Positions 29,548 to 38,594 of a DNA stretch of 64,000 nt are shown here, one piece after another. The notes beneath the pieces were generated by a model, which worked only from the letters and a program-made list of their open reading frames with translations, was not told where the DNA came from and ran no database searches. Within the stretch, counting starts at the first letter, position 1. Every line of letters starts with the position of its first letter. A program made the translations under genes and the position numbers. This DNA comes from Algibacter amylolyticus (GTDB lineage Bacteria; Bacteroidota; Bacteroidia; Flavobacteriales; Flavobacteriaceae): NCBI RefSeq assembly GCF_014202225.1, contig NZ_JACHGE010000010.1:1-64000 (forward strand), written 5' to 3'.

Positions 29548-29943
29548 ATGGAACAATTAACGCTCACTACACCTGCTCTTTTATTTTCGGCAATTTCCTT
29601 AATTATGTTAGCCTATACCAACAGATTTATTGCCTACACAGCAGCTATAAGAGATTTGTATGATAAGTATCAAAAAAATCATGATAAGCGTTTTTACAAA
29701 CAAATTAGGAATATTAAACACAGACTATACCTTACTAGATATATGCAAATTTTAGGTATTACCAGTTTACTGTTTTGTGTATTAACTATGTTTTTAATTT
29801 ACATACAACAAAACACCATTGCTGTTTGGATATTTGGGATGGCTTTATTATTACTTATTGCCTCGCTTATGCTTTTAATTGTAGAAATTCAAATTTCGGC
29901 AAAAGCCTGGGAAGAACATATTAGTGATATTGAGAACGACTAA
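29548..29943 (+). CDS. DUF2721 family membrane protein
   Basis: 131 residues with an N-terminal hydrophobic segment (PALLFSAISLIMLAYTNRF), a basic cytoplasmic loop (YQKNHDKRFYKQIRNIKHR) and two further segments (LGITSLLFCVLTMFLIY; IFGMALLLLIASLMLLIVEI). The pattern LYTRYMQ...EIQISAKAWEEHI is typical of DUF2721. Function is unknown. It converges on the sterol desaturase-like gene with only 10 bp between stops. Confidence 0.8.
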   Translation: MEQLTLTTPALLFSAISLIMLAYTNRFIAYTAAIRDLYDKYQKNHDKRFYKQIRNIKHRLYLTRYMQILGITSLLFCVLTMFLIYIQQNTIAVWIFGMALLLLIASLMLLIVEIQISAKAWEEHISDIEND

Positions 29944-29953
29944 TAAAATCTTG

Positions 29954-30784
29954 CTATTCTACTTCTTCTGACTTTTGATATTTTAAAAAAGGTTGTTTTA
30001 ATAAATGGGGAATGCTTCCATTCTGTTTTTCGTTTGGAAAAACATCAATCCCATAAATAATCTTATCGGTATCTAACTCTTTATAGGTTCCAAAGAGTCT
30101 ATCCCAAACCGAAAAAATATTACCGTAGTTAGAATCGGTATAAGGCATTTTATAATGATGATGCACCTTATGCATATCTGGAGAAACAATAACGTAGCTA
30201 AGTAATTTATCTAATTTTTTTGGCAATTGAATATTAGCATGATTAAACTGTGTTGCCACCACCGACAATGACTGATATAACAACACCAAACCAATTGGTG
30301 TACCCACTATAAAAATTCCGGCTAGTGTAAAAACATACCGAATAACACTTTCCAGAGGATGGTGTCTATTGGCTGTTGTAGTATCTACATTATGGTCTGA
30401 ATGATGCACCAAATGTACCATCCATAGTGGTTTTACTTTATGCTCTATTAAATGCGGTAAATAAGCACCAATGCAATCTATTAAAAACACCCCAAGAATA
30501 CCATATAGCCAAACAGGCATTTCTGGCAACCAATTTAGAATACCAAAATTATTAGCCATAACCCAGTCTGACGATTTTAAAAACAAAAAGGCTAAAGGTA
30601 AATTAACAAGAATAGTGGTTAAGGTGAAAAATATATTAGGAACAGCATGTTTCCATTTTTTATATTTAAAACCTATTAAAGGAATAATGCCTTCTAAAAT
30701 CCAAAAAAGAGTTAAACCTCCTATAATAATTAATCCTCTGTGGTGGGTTGGAATGGTTTCGAAATAGTTTAAAATAGCTTCCAA
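29954..30784 (-). CDS. Sterol desaturase / fatty acid hydroxylase family protein
   Basis: A 276-residue membrane di-iron enzyme. The histidine boxes HLIEH (111-115), HLVHHSDH (124-131), RHHP (140-143) and the later MHKVHHHYKMPYTDSNYG mark the superfamily. About four membrane segments are spread around them. The substrate (sterol-like, fatty acid or carotenoid) is not determined. The only start possible before an upstream in-frame stop is TTG at 30784, as no early ATG exists. Confidence 0.88.
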   Translation of the reverse strand: MEAILNYFETIPTHHRGLIIIGGLTLFWILEGIIPLIGFKYKKWKHAVPNIFFTLTTILVNLPLAFLFLKSSDWVMANNFGILNWLPEMPVWLYGILGVFLIDCIGAYLPHLIEHKVKPLWMVHLVHHSDHNVDTTTANRHHPLESVIRYVFTLAGIFIVGTPIGLVLLYQSLSVVATQFNHANIQLPKKLDKLLSYVIVSPDMHKVHHHYKMPYTDSNYGNIFSVWDRLFGTYKELDTDKIIYGIDVFPNEKQNGSIPHLLKQPFLKYQKSEEVE

Positions 30785-30808
30785 ATATTTAGTTTTTTTC
30801 TAAATATA

Positions 30809-31300
30809 CTACTTTATTCTTTTCTTCATTTCTTCAACTATATTAAAAGCGGCAGGACAAACGGCCACATTCTTTAAAGTGAGATTAGATATTTGCTGAA
30901 ACTTTTTTCTATCGGTGTGTGGAAATTCTCGGCATGCCTTAGGGCGAACATCGTAAATAGAACAGTAATTATCGGCGCCTAAAAAGGTACAAGGCACCGT
31001 TTGCAAAACATAATCATTATCCTCATCGACACGCAAAAACTGACTAATAAATTGCTGCGTTTTCATTTTAAAATGCTTAGCAATTCTATCTACATCTTTA
31101 TCTGTAAAAAGTGGACCAGTAGTTTTACAACAGTTTGCACAGGCTAAACAATCGGTACGTGTAAATTCATCATCATGCAAATCTTGCATGATATAGTCTA
31201 AATTTTTAGGCGCCTTCTTTTTTAGCTTGGTAAAGAATTTTTTATTCTCGTTATGTTTATCTTTGGCCAGCTTTGGAAGATTGTTAATAATGTCTTGCAT
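30809..31300 (-). CDS. YkgJ-family cysteine cluster protein
   Basis: 163 residues from ATG 31300. Seven cysteines, C51, C54, C57, C58 (CLACANCC), C104, C113 and C123 (ACREFPH), form the zinc/iron-chelating YkgJ-type cluster. The frame is open up to 31447, but that N-terminal extension is translated dispersed palindrome (it reads SFPRKRN), so the internal start is correct. Function is unknown; in this family the cluster is thought to bind Fe or Zn. Confidence 0.85.
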   Translation of the reverse strand: MQDIINNLPKLAKDKHNENKKFFTKLKKKAPKNLDYIMQDLHDDEFTRTDCLACANCCKTTGPLFTDKDVDRIAKHFKMKTQQFISQFLRVDEDNDYVLQTVPCTFLGADNYCSIYDVRPKACREFPHTDRKKFQQISNLTLKNVAVCPAAFNIVEEMKKRIK

Positions 31301-31327
31301 GGCGCAAAAATAGTGTTTTTTATCATT

Positions 31328-31346
31328 ATTTCGCTTTCGCGGAAAT
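31328..31346. repeat. Short dispersed palindrome
   Basis: ATTTCGCTTTCGCGGAAAT, a slightly degenerate copy of the same 20-bp palindrome family, in the divergent spacer between the YkgJ-like and methyltransferase genes. Confidence 0.6.
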
Positions 31347-31384
31347 GAAATGAGATTAGCCTTATTTAAAGAAATTAATAAAAG

Positions 31385-31404
31385 ATTCCCTCCTTCGAGG
31401 GAAT
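31385..31404. repeat. Short dispersed palindrome
   Basis: ATTCCCTCCTTCGAGGGAAT followed by GACA, a near-perfect copy about 40 bp from the one at 31328. It lies 19 bp before the methyltransferase start codon, hence in its leader. Confidence 0.75.
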
Positions 31405-31422
31405 GACAAAATAGCGATATTG

Positions 31423-32121
31423 ATGAAAGACCTTTTCGGGCGTGCATTATTAGATTACCAAAACGGAAATTACACTGAGGACATTACAACATCCACTAAC
31501 ATTTCGGATGAAGATGTGCTACCGCTTCCCTATTTATTTAGAGATTTTAAAGACATGCCTGCATTAGAGCAAAAAGCTTTAAAACTCTGTAAAGGTTCTG
31601 TTTTAGATGTAGGTTGTGGTTCTGGAATTCATAGTTTGTATTTACAAAAAAAAGGCTTTAAGGTTAAAGCTATCGATGTATCGAAAGGTGCTATTGAAGT
31701 GACTAAACAACGTGGTGTTTTACATGCTGAAGTTTTACCCCTTTTAAACGAACAGAACACGTTTGATACCATTCTACTTTTAATGAATGGCACCGGTATT
31801 TTTCAAGAATTAACTCAGGTATCTAAATACCTAGCGCATTTAAAAAGTCTATTAAATACTAACGGACAAATTTTAATTGACTCTTCGGATATTAAATACA
31901 TGTACGAAGACGAAGATGGTGGCTATTGGATGGATATGAATTCGAGCTACTACGGCGAATTGGATTATTTTTTGAGTTATAAAGGCGAAGAAGAAACAAC
32001 TATGAAGTGGCTGTATTTAGATTTTGAAACCTTAAAACTGGCTTGCGAAACTCTAGATCTTAAATGCGAATTGGTTTTAGAAGGAGAGCATTTTGATTAC
32101 TTGGCTAGAATTACAGCTTAG
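31423..32121 (+). CDS. Class I SAM-dependent methyltransferase
   Basis: 232 residues. SAM-binding motif I is VLDVGCGSG (60-68), followed by VKAIDVSKGAIE (motif II) and FDTILLLMNGTGIFQ (motif IV region). The substrate cannot be told. ATG 31423 is preferred over the TTG just before it. It converges with the next gene and the stop codons overlap by 4 bp. Confidence 0.85.
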   Translation: MKDLFGRALLDYQNGNYTEDITTSTNISDEDVLPLPYLFRDFKDMPALEQKALKLCKGSVLDVGCGSGIHSLYLQKKGFKVKAIDVSKGAIEVTKQRGVLHAEVLPLLNEQNTFDTILLLMNGTGIFQELTQVSKYLAHLKSLLNTNGQILIDSSDIKYMYEDEDGGYWMDMNSSYYGELDYFLSYKGEEETTMKWLYLDFETLKLACETLDLKCELVLEGEHFDYLARITA

Positions 32122-32525
32122 TTAACATCCTTTACAAAGTAATGCGCTGTTGTGCCTTGGCCATAAACAAAGGTGTTTTTATTTAGCTTAACTATTTGCT
32201 CTGACACAGTACCGAAAGGATATACCATTTCTATAAAAAATACACCATCTATTAGTTTTATGTTTACCGCAGCTTGATCGTTTTTAACTAATCGTCCTAT
32301 TTCTGTGTGTTCTGCTTTTGGTGGTAAGTTTAATTCTTCTAGAACCTCTACAAAACCTGCGTCTTGATTAAACCAAAACCTATAGGTTTTGTTAGTATTG
32401 AGAGCTTTTAATTTCCATTGGCCGGCTAATGTGCTTTTAACACTATCTATACTTTGTCCGCATTCTAAATTTTGAGAGAATCCATTTATGGATAGAAACA
32501 ACGCTATAACGACTAATTTTTTAAT
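32118..32525 (-). CDS. Small secreted protein of unknown function (apparent ATT start)
   Basis: Not a recognised family. The mature part (from about ECGQSIDSVKSTLAGQWKLK) is about 118 residues with alternating beta-type sequence, possibly lipocalin-like (weak guess). The only canonical in-frame start is TTG at 32501, which would leave half a signal peptide. Reading from ATT at 32525 gives (I/M)KKLVVIALFLSINGFSQ, a textbook Bacteroidota signal peptide, and an in-frame stop lies five codons upstream. So either ATT initiates here or the ATG was lost by mutation. 135 residues with the ATT start. Confidence 0.6.
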   Translation of the reverse strand: MKKLVVIALFLSINGFSQNLECGQSIDSVKSTLAGQWKLKALNTNKTYRFWFNQDAGFVEVLEELNLPPKAEHTEIGRLVKNDQAAVNIKLIDGVFFIEMVYPFGTVSEQIVKLNKNTFVYGQGTTAHYFVKDVN

Positions 32526-32621
32526 AACCTGATGTTTTTAATAACACTACAAAACTAGTTAAATTCTAGCTACTGTTTGTACTTTAAGATTGCTTGGGCT
32601 TAATGACCTTGGTGCAAGCCC

Positions 32622-32752
32622 GCGTTAAGGATTGCAGTGGAAAGCCCACAGCCCGACGTAGGAGGTGCGAGGACTAGCAACGGAAAGCCTGACCTTTTGC
32701 GATCCTGCAAGGTTTTGAAAACCTTGTAGGCATGAGCAACAGGTAACGCCCA
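32622..32752 (+). repeat. Interspersed element copy 2 (GCGTTAAGG...GGTAACGCCCA)
   Basis: About 131 bp with inverted ends GCGTTA/TAACGC. It carries the inner marker CGGAAAGCCTGACC and a strong hairpin CAAGGTTTTGAAAACCTTG. It occupies the gap between the secreted protein gene and the barrel protein. The flank before it also holds CTTGGGC-type sequence of unclear origin. Confidence 0.75.
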
Positions 32753-32785
32753 AAATAATGTTATAACCTTATAATGTTTCATGAG

Positions 32786-32805
32786 ATTCCCGCCTTCGCG
32801 GGAAT
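32786..32805. repeat. Short dispersed palindrome (ATTCCCGCCTTCGCGGGAAT)
   Basis: A perfect 20-bp palindrome core that best represents this family, followed by GACA. It lies 18 bp past the stop of the barrel protein gene, where it could act as a 3' hairpin. Confidence 0.8.
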
Positions 32806-32822
32806 GACAAAAAAGGACCTGT

Positions 32823-34550
32823 TTAAAAATCGAACTTATATGTTGCTCCTGCTAAAAACTGAATGCTTTGTACCGGGAAATTCTGCCATTTTTGGTAGGC
32901 GTTATTTGCCATATTATTGGCTTTTGCAAATACCGAAAATTGCTCGTTTATATGATACCCTACGTGTACGTTGGCATCGAAAAAACTATCTAAAGTTACG
33001 GTTAAAGGCGCGCTATTAGTTATACCATCGTTTACAAAATATTGGTCCTTACGCTCGCCTGTGTAATACAGATTGGCTCCTGCAAACCAATTTTCGTCTA
33101 TTTGATAATCGATAAATAGGGAGCTTTTTATGTCTGGTAAATTCCAAGCTTCGTCCTGGTTATCGGTAGTATAAGAGAAGTATTCGGCTTTTAAACCTAA
33201 TTTGAAATTACGGTTTACATCGACATTAATTTCGCCGGCCACACCAAAGGTATCGATGTTATCGTAAACAATACCAAAGGAGTTACCATAGGTGTAGTCT
33301 TGATTTGTTGCTGTGATGTCGTTGTTTCTATACAAGGCCCTATTTCTATCGGACACATAACGGCCGCTTACATTATAGCTCATATTGCTAGAAAGTTTCC
33401 CTTTTAAGCCAATGTATGCATTGTACAACTGATCGGTTGGTGAGATTGCTAATGTTGGTGATACAAATGGATTCTGGTTTGCAAAACCGTAATACGAATT
33501 AATAATTAAATCGCCCTTTACACCTGCATAAGCAATTACAACATCGTTTACTACGCGGTAGGTTGCCGATACATTTGGATAAAAGTAAAGGTTATTATCG
33601 CCAGAGGCTTTGTCGTTTAAATAATTTAAAGACACCCCGATATTAACGGTTAAATCGTCTTGTTTTAATTGGTAAGTTGGTGTTAAGCCTACTTGAAAGT
33701 TACCATAGTCGATGGCGTTAGTGCCATCATAATTTGTATCGAAAGCCCCACCTAGATAGTCTATTTTAAAATCGGTTGAAATTTCGATATCTCGTATGGG
33801 CACATCTACTTTTGCTTTGGCTGTAAATCTGTTTTCGCCAGAGCCTTGGTTGTCTGAAAAGCGTCTAAAAAAGACACTTCCTGAGTTGATGTATGTATCT
33901 TCGAAGGTAACATCGCCTCCAAAATGTGCATTAAAAAATGAATGGCTACCATCCATATTATCCGATTTGGCTTGAGCGACATGTGATTCAGGTACACCAT
34001 ACCAATTGTATAATTGATGTTGGAAACCAGCCTCGGCCTTCCATGATAAATCTCTTAACTGACTTGAGTAATTGATGTTAATTTTTGAATCGGAAAAATT
34101 ATTATCGAATTCCACATCCTCTATACCTGTGGCAGAGGAGTGATGACTTACATAACCGCCAATATTTTCGTTACGACTTAGTGCTTGATTTAAATACACC
34201 TCACCCAAAATAGTGGTATAACTCCCTACGCCCAAAGTAGCATAATTATCGTATAATTTTGTTGGTGCACGTTTTTCTACAACGGCCGCTTTACCTTTTG
34301 CCGGTGTAAATGTAGAGGCCACAGGGAACGAAAATATATTGTACTTAATATCCTTTTTTGTTTGGGTAGTTTCATCGTCTAGAGACGGCACTTCCTTTAC
34401 CTTAAACGCATCTGAAATTGTTGGCACATAGGGTTTAACAACATCAATAACACCTGTATTTATGGTATCGTTTTGAGTTCTTTGAGCAAACCCAAAAGTG
34501 ATACTTAAAAAAAGAACAACGGTTAATATATATTTAATTTGCTTGCGCAT
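32823..34550 (-). CDS. Outer-membrane TonB-receptor-like beta-barrel protein
   Basis: A 575-residue protein with signal peptide MRKQIKYILTVVLFLSITFG then FAQ, a short periplasmic part (to about 75), and a long C-terminal region of alternating aromatic beta strands ending in LAGATYKFDF, typical of an outer-membrane barrel. No plug domain or TonB box is evident, so transport through TonB is not assumed. ATG 34550 is preferred; 12 further residues upstream are possible. It follows the large TPR gene by 79 bp on the same strand, suggesting a joint outer-membrane system. Confidence 0.8.
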   Translation of the reverse strand: MRKQIKYILTVVLFLSITFGFAQRTQNDTINTGVIDVVKPYVPTISDAFKVKEVPSLDDETTQTKKDIKYNIFSFPVASTFTPAKGKAAVVEKRAPTKLYDNYATLGVGSYTTILGEVYLNQALSRNENIGGYVSHHSSATGIEDVEFDNNFSDSKININYSSQLRDLSWKAEAGFQHQLYNWYGVPESHVAQAKSDNMDGSHSFFNAHFGGDVTFEDTYINSGSVFFRRFSDNQGSGENRFTAKAKVDVPIRDIEISTDFKIDYLGGAFDTNYDGTNAIDYGNFQVGLTPTYQLKQDDLTVNIGVSLNYLNDKASGDNNLYFYPNVSATYRVVNDVVIAYAGVKGDLIINSYYGFANQNPFVSPTLAISPTDQLYNAYIGLKGKLSSNMSYNVSGRYVSDRNRALYRNNDITATNQDYTYGNSFGIVYDNIDTFGVAGEINVDVNRNFKLGLKAEYFSYTTDNQDEAWNLPDIKSSLFIDYQIDENWFAGANLYYTGERKDQYFVNDGITNSAPLTVTLDSFFDANVHVGYHINEQFSVFAKANNMANNAYQKWQNFPVQSIQFLAGATYKFDF

Positions 34551-34629
34551 ACGTATAGATTTTTTTTGTTTTACGATTGATGACATGCTTAGGTGGTTTT
34601 AAGCATAACATGTTAACTTCTTATTAAAA

Positions 34630-37600
34630 TTAATCTTCTGGTAAAATTGATGAATTTGTTTTTGCTTCTTCCTTCTTGATTTTGCTTAATTCGGTTTTTG
34701 CCTCTGAAACCACATCGTCGAATTCTGAGAAGTTTTGAATAACACTTTCTAGAATATAAGTGGCCTGAAACGCATCGTTTAAAGCATAGTAATTTTTAGC
34801 CATAAGCACTAAGCCTTTGGCGCTATAATATTTATACCCCGAATAATCTTTAGCTAATTTTTGTACCGTAGTATTTGAAGCCTCATGCTTACCTTCCTTA
34901 GTTTTAAAATAAGCATTGTAATACAAGGCTTCGGCAGCTGTTTCGCCAGTAGCAACACCTTCTACATTTGCATAGGCTGTTTTTGCTTTAGCTTCGTTAT
35001 CCGTTTTAATTGCCGAACGTGCTATAATAATATGTGCGTCGCCTTTAATTTTATTATCGATAGTAGAACTCGCCAATACTTTTTCGGCGTAAGCCACAGC
35101 ATTGTCATAATTTTCTAATTGATAATTGGCTTTCATTAAATTAGATTGTGCGAATACAATATTTTGCGGGTAGTTAGCTTCATTTTCCAAACGGCTTAAA
35201 ATAGGAATGGCTTTATTCCAACTTTTACTTTCCAGATAAAATTGCGATAAACGCGTTAAAGCTTGTTCTGTAAATTCGTTACGACTAGCATCGGCAACAT
35301 ACTTATAATGCGGTGCTGCGTTTTCTAATAAATCCTTTTTGTAATACAATTGCGCCACATAGAAATGCGATTGCAAAGCATGTAAACCATTAGGAAATTG
35401 ATTTAAATACCCATTAAATTGTTTTATAGCTTTATCGGTATTGTTATCTAAATATTGTTTTTCGGCTGCTTCGTAGGTTGCGTTATCTAAATCGGCATCG
35501 GTAACCTCGACATAATCTAATTTTTTTACCCAATTGGCATAATCATCTACACGACCTAAATCGATATAAATTAAACGCGCTGTAGATACCGCTTGAACTG
35601 CTTCTGGCGTTCCTGGATAGTCTCCAGCTACTTTTTTAAACTTGGTTAAAGCATTTTCATTTTCGGCGCCATTATAATACACTAAACCTTGACGAAGCAA
35701 TGCTTTTGGCACAAAAGAGCTCATTCTATACTCGCTTGCTAACTGATTATAAGCTGCCATACCTTTGGCTGTATTATTGTCTTTTATATAAGAATTACCT
35801 AAATCGTAAAGCGCATCGTCTCGTAATTTTGATTTTGGATAATCTGAAATAAATTGTTGTAAGGCCTTAATTTTAGCCGATGTTTGTCCCGCATACCCGA
35901 TACTAATTGCTTTTTGAAATGCAGGGTAATCTGAATCAATTTTATTTAATTTAATGGCATTTTCGTAGGCAGAAATAGCACTTTGGTATTGGCTAGACAC
36001 AAAATAACCATCGCCTAAACGTAAATAAGCATCATTCAATCTTAATTGATCTTCTCTTTTATTAGTGATGAAAGTATTGAAGTATTCTGTAGACTTATCG
36101 TAATTTTTTAATTTGAAATAAGTGTAAGCGAGATTATAATCTAGATTTTCAAACTCGGGAGTTTCTGATGCTTGGGCCTGTTGTTGAAATTGTTTGAATC
36201 CAATTAAAGCATCGTCGTAGTTTGTTAAATTATAATCGGCTTCGGCCTTCCAAAATGTTGCTCTTGCCGTGTATTTTTGATCTTGAGATTCTTTTAAAGA
36301 TGCATCAAAAAGTGCTTCTGCTTCTTGATAATCGCCTTCGTTATACAACTCTAAACCTCTATAAAAAGCTACTTTTTGATAGGCTACTTTATTTTCGAAA
36401 CTTTTTTTACTTTCTAATAAGGCTAAAGCTTCTTTGTAATTTTTTGATGTAATGTACGAATCGATTAACAGCGTTTCTATTTCATCCTTAAAACTGCTAT
36501 CTGGATATTTTTCTAAATAGCCTGCTAATACTTGTGGTGCCGATTGATAAGGATTACCAATTTCGTAACTAATTTTAGCGTAATTTAACCAAGCATCCTC
36601 TTGAATTTTTAAATCGAAATTCATTTGCGATGCATTTCTAAAAGCGTTTAAAGCTTCCTGCTTTTTGTTTAGGTTCACATAACTTTCGGCTAAATGGTAG
36701 TAGGCATTTTGAGCAATTGAATTGTTCCCTCCTACTATTTTATTGAACTCGGAAATAGCGTTTTCGTAATCCTTTTGTTTATAATAGGCATATCCTAATT
36801 GATAAAAATCGGTATTACTCCACTTGCCCTTTTTTCCTTTGTATTTGGTTAAATACGGAATAGCCTCGGCGTATTTTTCTAAATTAAAATAGCTTTCTCC
36901 TATAATTTTAGATAGCTCTGAAACTTCGTTAGCATCACTAGTTTCTAACCGGTCTTTAGCTAATTTAATAGCTTCGTCAAATTTTCCTAATTTAAAGTTT
37001 AAATCGGCTTGATAGTAAGATAGCTTTTCTTTGTATTGTTCTTGGTCGCTTACTTGCTCGAAATACTCATTGGCTCTATCATAATCGTCACCCTCATAAG
37101 CCATAAAACCAATATAATATTTAGCTTGAGAGCCAAATTCTTGAGAGTTTTCAACTTTACTTAAATACTTTCTAGCATCTTTATATTGCTTAGTTGTAAA
37201 GGCTGTATACCCATTATTAAAGTAAAACTTTTCGCGTTCTTTTCCGCTTAAAGCTTGTTCATCAACCTTATTATACCATTTTCTGGCATACGAATATTTG
37301 GAGTTTTCGAAGTAATAATCGGCTACATCTACGTAGGCGGTATTCCTTTTTGTGCTTGTAGGATAGTCTTCTACAAAATTCTCAATTAATTGATCTGCGT
37401 TTTGTTGGTTTAAACGCACAGCGCAATTAGCAATATAATAGGCGCAATCGGATTTTAAAACATCTTCAGTAGTTGTTTTTTTAACCGTACTAAACAAGGA
37501 TTGGGCAGCATTATATTGTTGATTATTGTAAAGCGATAATGCTTTTTGATAATCGACTAAATTACTTGTATATGTTGCAGATTGCTGAGCTATTACTTGA

Positions 37601-37650
37601 AAACCAAAACTTATAGCTACTAGTAATGAAACGATACTTTTCTTAGTCAT
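34630..37650 (-). CDS. Large periplasmic tetratricopeptide-repeat protein
   Basis: A 1,006-residue protein with signal peptide MTKKSIVSLLVAISFGFQVI then AQQ. Almost the whole mature chain is TPR/Sel-like helical repeats (for example DYQKALSLYNNQQYNAAQSL, DYENAISEFNKIVGGNNSIA and NLAYTYFKLKNYDKSTEYF), giving some 20 or more repeats. A C-terminal acidic tail (KKEEAKTNSSILPED) ends it. TPR scaffolds hold protein partners; the barrel protein directly downstream is the obvious candidate. A -7 box lies 27 bp upstream. Confidence 0.85.
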   Translation of the reverse strand: MTKKSIVSLLVAISFGFQVIAQQSATYTSNLVDYQKALSLYNNQQYNAAQSLFSTVKKTTTEDVLKSDCAYYIANCAVRLNQQNADQLIENFVEDYPTSTKRNTAYVDVADYYFENSKYSYARKWYNKVDEQALSGKEREKFYFNNGYTAFTTKQYKDARKYLSKVENSQEFGSQAKYYIGFMAYEGDDYDRANEYFEQVSDQEQYKEKLSYYQADLNFKLGKFDEAIKLAKDRLETSDANEVSELSKIIGESYFNLEKYAEAIPYLTKYKGKKGKWSNTDFYQLGYAYYKQKDYENAISEFNKIVGGNNSIAQNAYYHLAESYVNLNKKQEALNAFRNASQMNFDLKIQEDAWLNYAKISYEIGNPYQSAPQVLAGYLEKYPDSSFKDEIETLLIDSYITSKNYKEALALLESKKSFENKVAYQKVAFYRGLELYNEGDYQEAEALFDASLKESQDQKYTARATFWKAEADYNLTNYDDALIGFKQFQQQAQASETPEFENLDYNLAYTYFKLKNYDKSTEYFNTFITNKREDQLRLNDAYLRLGDGYFVSSQYQSAISAYENAIKLNKIDSDYPAFQKAISIGYAGQTSAKIKALQQFISDYPKSKLRDDALYDLGNSYIKDNNTAKGMAAYNQLASEYRMSSFVPKALLRQGLVYYNGAENENALTKFKKVAGDYPGTPEAVQAVSTARLIYIDLGRVDDYANWVKKLDYVEVTDADLDNATYEAAEKQYLDNNTDKAIKQFNGYLNQFPNGLHALQSHFYVAQLYYKKDLLENAAPHYKYVADASRNEFTEQALTRLSQFYLESKSWNKAIPILSRLENEANYPQNIVFAQSNLMKANYQLENYDNAVAYAEKVLASSTIDNKIKGDAHIIIARSAIKTDNEAKAKTAYANVEGVATGETAAEALYYNAYFKTKEGKHEASNTTVQKLAKDYSGYKYYSAKGLVLMAKNYYALNDAFQATYILESVIQNFSEFDDVVSEAKTELSKIKKEEAKTNSSILPED

Positions 37651-37676
37651 TTAGGATTCGTTTTTTAATTTAAAAT

Positions 37677-37684
37677 CAAAGATA
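37677..37684 (-). promoter_or_regulatory. -7 box of the TPR/barrel operon
   Basis: CAAAGATA on plus is TATCTTTG on minus, matching TAnnTTTG, 27 bp before the TPR start codon. No -33 TTG at the usual distance. Confidence 0.45.
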
Positions 37685-37908
37685 AATTAATAACGTAAAA
37701 ATCGTGCCATAATTATAATCAAGTTAACAAATGTTTAAAAAAATGAATGCAAGGAAATGATAGAATATTGAATACAGTAGACGGAATAATCGACAATTAA
37801 ACCAATTACCCATTGCCATTAGACTTTTTTTATTCTTTTTACGTTAAACTTTTACTTTCAAGTTTTAAATAATACATTTACATCAGTAACAAAATCTTTA
37901 ATTACCTT

Positions 37909-38592
37909 ATGTCAAATTCCATTTTACAATTAAAAAACGCATCTATTTTTCAAGGAGATAGCTTAGTGTTATCCAACGTAAATGTAGAAATAAACAAGGG
38001 TGATTTTGTTTATTTAATTGGAAAAACAGGAACAGGTAAGAGTAGTTTTATGAAAACACTTTACGGCGATTTACCTTTAACTGAAGGTGAAGGCCATATT
38101 GTTGATTTCGATTTAAAAAACTTAAAAGAAAAAGACATCCCGTATTTACGCCGTAAATTAGGTGTGGTTTTTCAAGATTTTAAATTACTTACGGATAGAA
38201 CAATTAACGATAATTTACTTTTTGTTTTAAAAGCGACAGGTTGGAAAGATAAGGACAAAATGAAAACCCGTGTAGAAGAGGTTTTAACCAAAGTTGATAT
38301 GAAAACTAAAGGTTTTAAATTTCCGCACGAACTTTCTGGAGGCGAGCAACAACGTGTTGCTATTGCTAGAGCTTTGTTAAACGACCCAGAACTTATACTT
38401 GCCGACGAGCCTACCGGAAATTTAGATCCACAAACTAGTGTTGAAGTTATGGAAGTACTTCAAGATATTAATAAAAACGGAAATACTATTTTAATGGCTA
38501 CACATGATTACGCATTGCTATTAAAATACCCAAGTAAGACCTTAAAGTGTGATGAGAATCAGGTTTATGAAGTGGTGCAACGTAAAAACTAA
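37909..38592 (+). CDS. ftsE: Cell division ABC ATPase FtsE
   Basis: 227 residues with Walker A GKTGTGKS (38-45), signature LSGGEQQR (142-149) and Walker B LILADEPTGNLD (162-173). FtsE pairs with the membrane protein FtsX to control peptidoglycan hydrolases at the septum. ftsX is not next door here; the following genes are glycosyltransferases. The LolD/MacB family is similar, but the VVFQDFKLLTDRTINDNL stretch and length fit FtsE best. Confidence 0.87.
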   Translation: MSNSILQLKNASIFQGDSLVLSNVNVEINKGDFVYLIGKTGTGKSSFMKTLYGDLPLTEGEGHIVDFDLKNLKEKDIPYLRRKLGVVFQDFKLLTDRTINDNLLFVLKATGWKDKDKMKTRVEEVLTKVDMKTKGFKFPHELSGGEQQRVAIARALLNDPELILADEPTGNLDPQTSVEVMEVLQDINKNGNTILMATHDYALLLKYPSKTLKCDENQVYEVVQRKN

Positions 38593-38594
38593 CT

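Noticed and set aside
31301-31447. N-terminal extension of the YkgJ-like protein
   Set aside because: It is translated palindromic repeat DNA (SFPRKRN) and also overlaps the start of the divergent methyltransferase gene.
37909-38592. LolD/MacB-type exporter ATPase
   Set aside because: No cognate permease is adjacent and the sequence details fit FtsE better, though this cannot be fully excluded.
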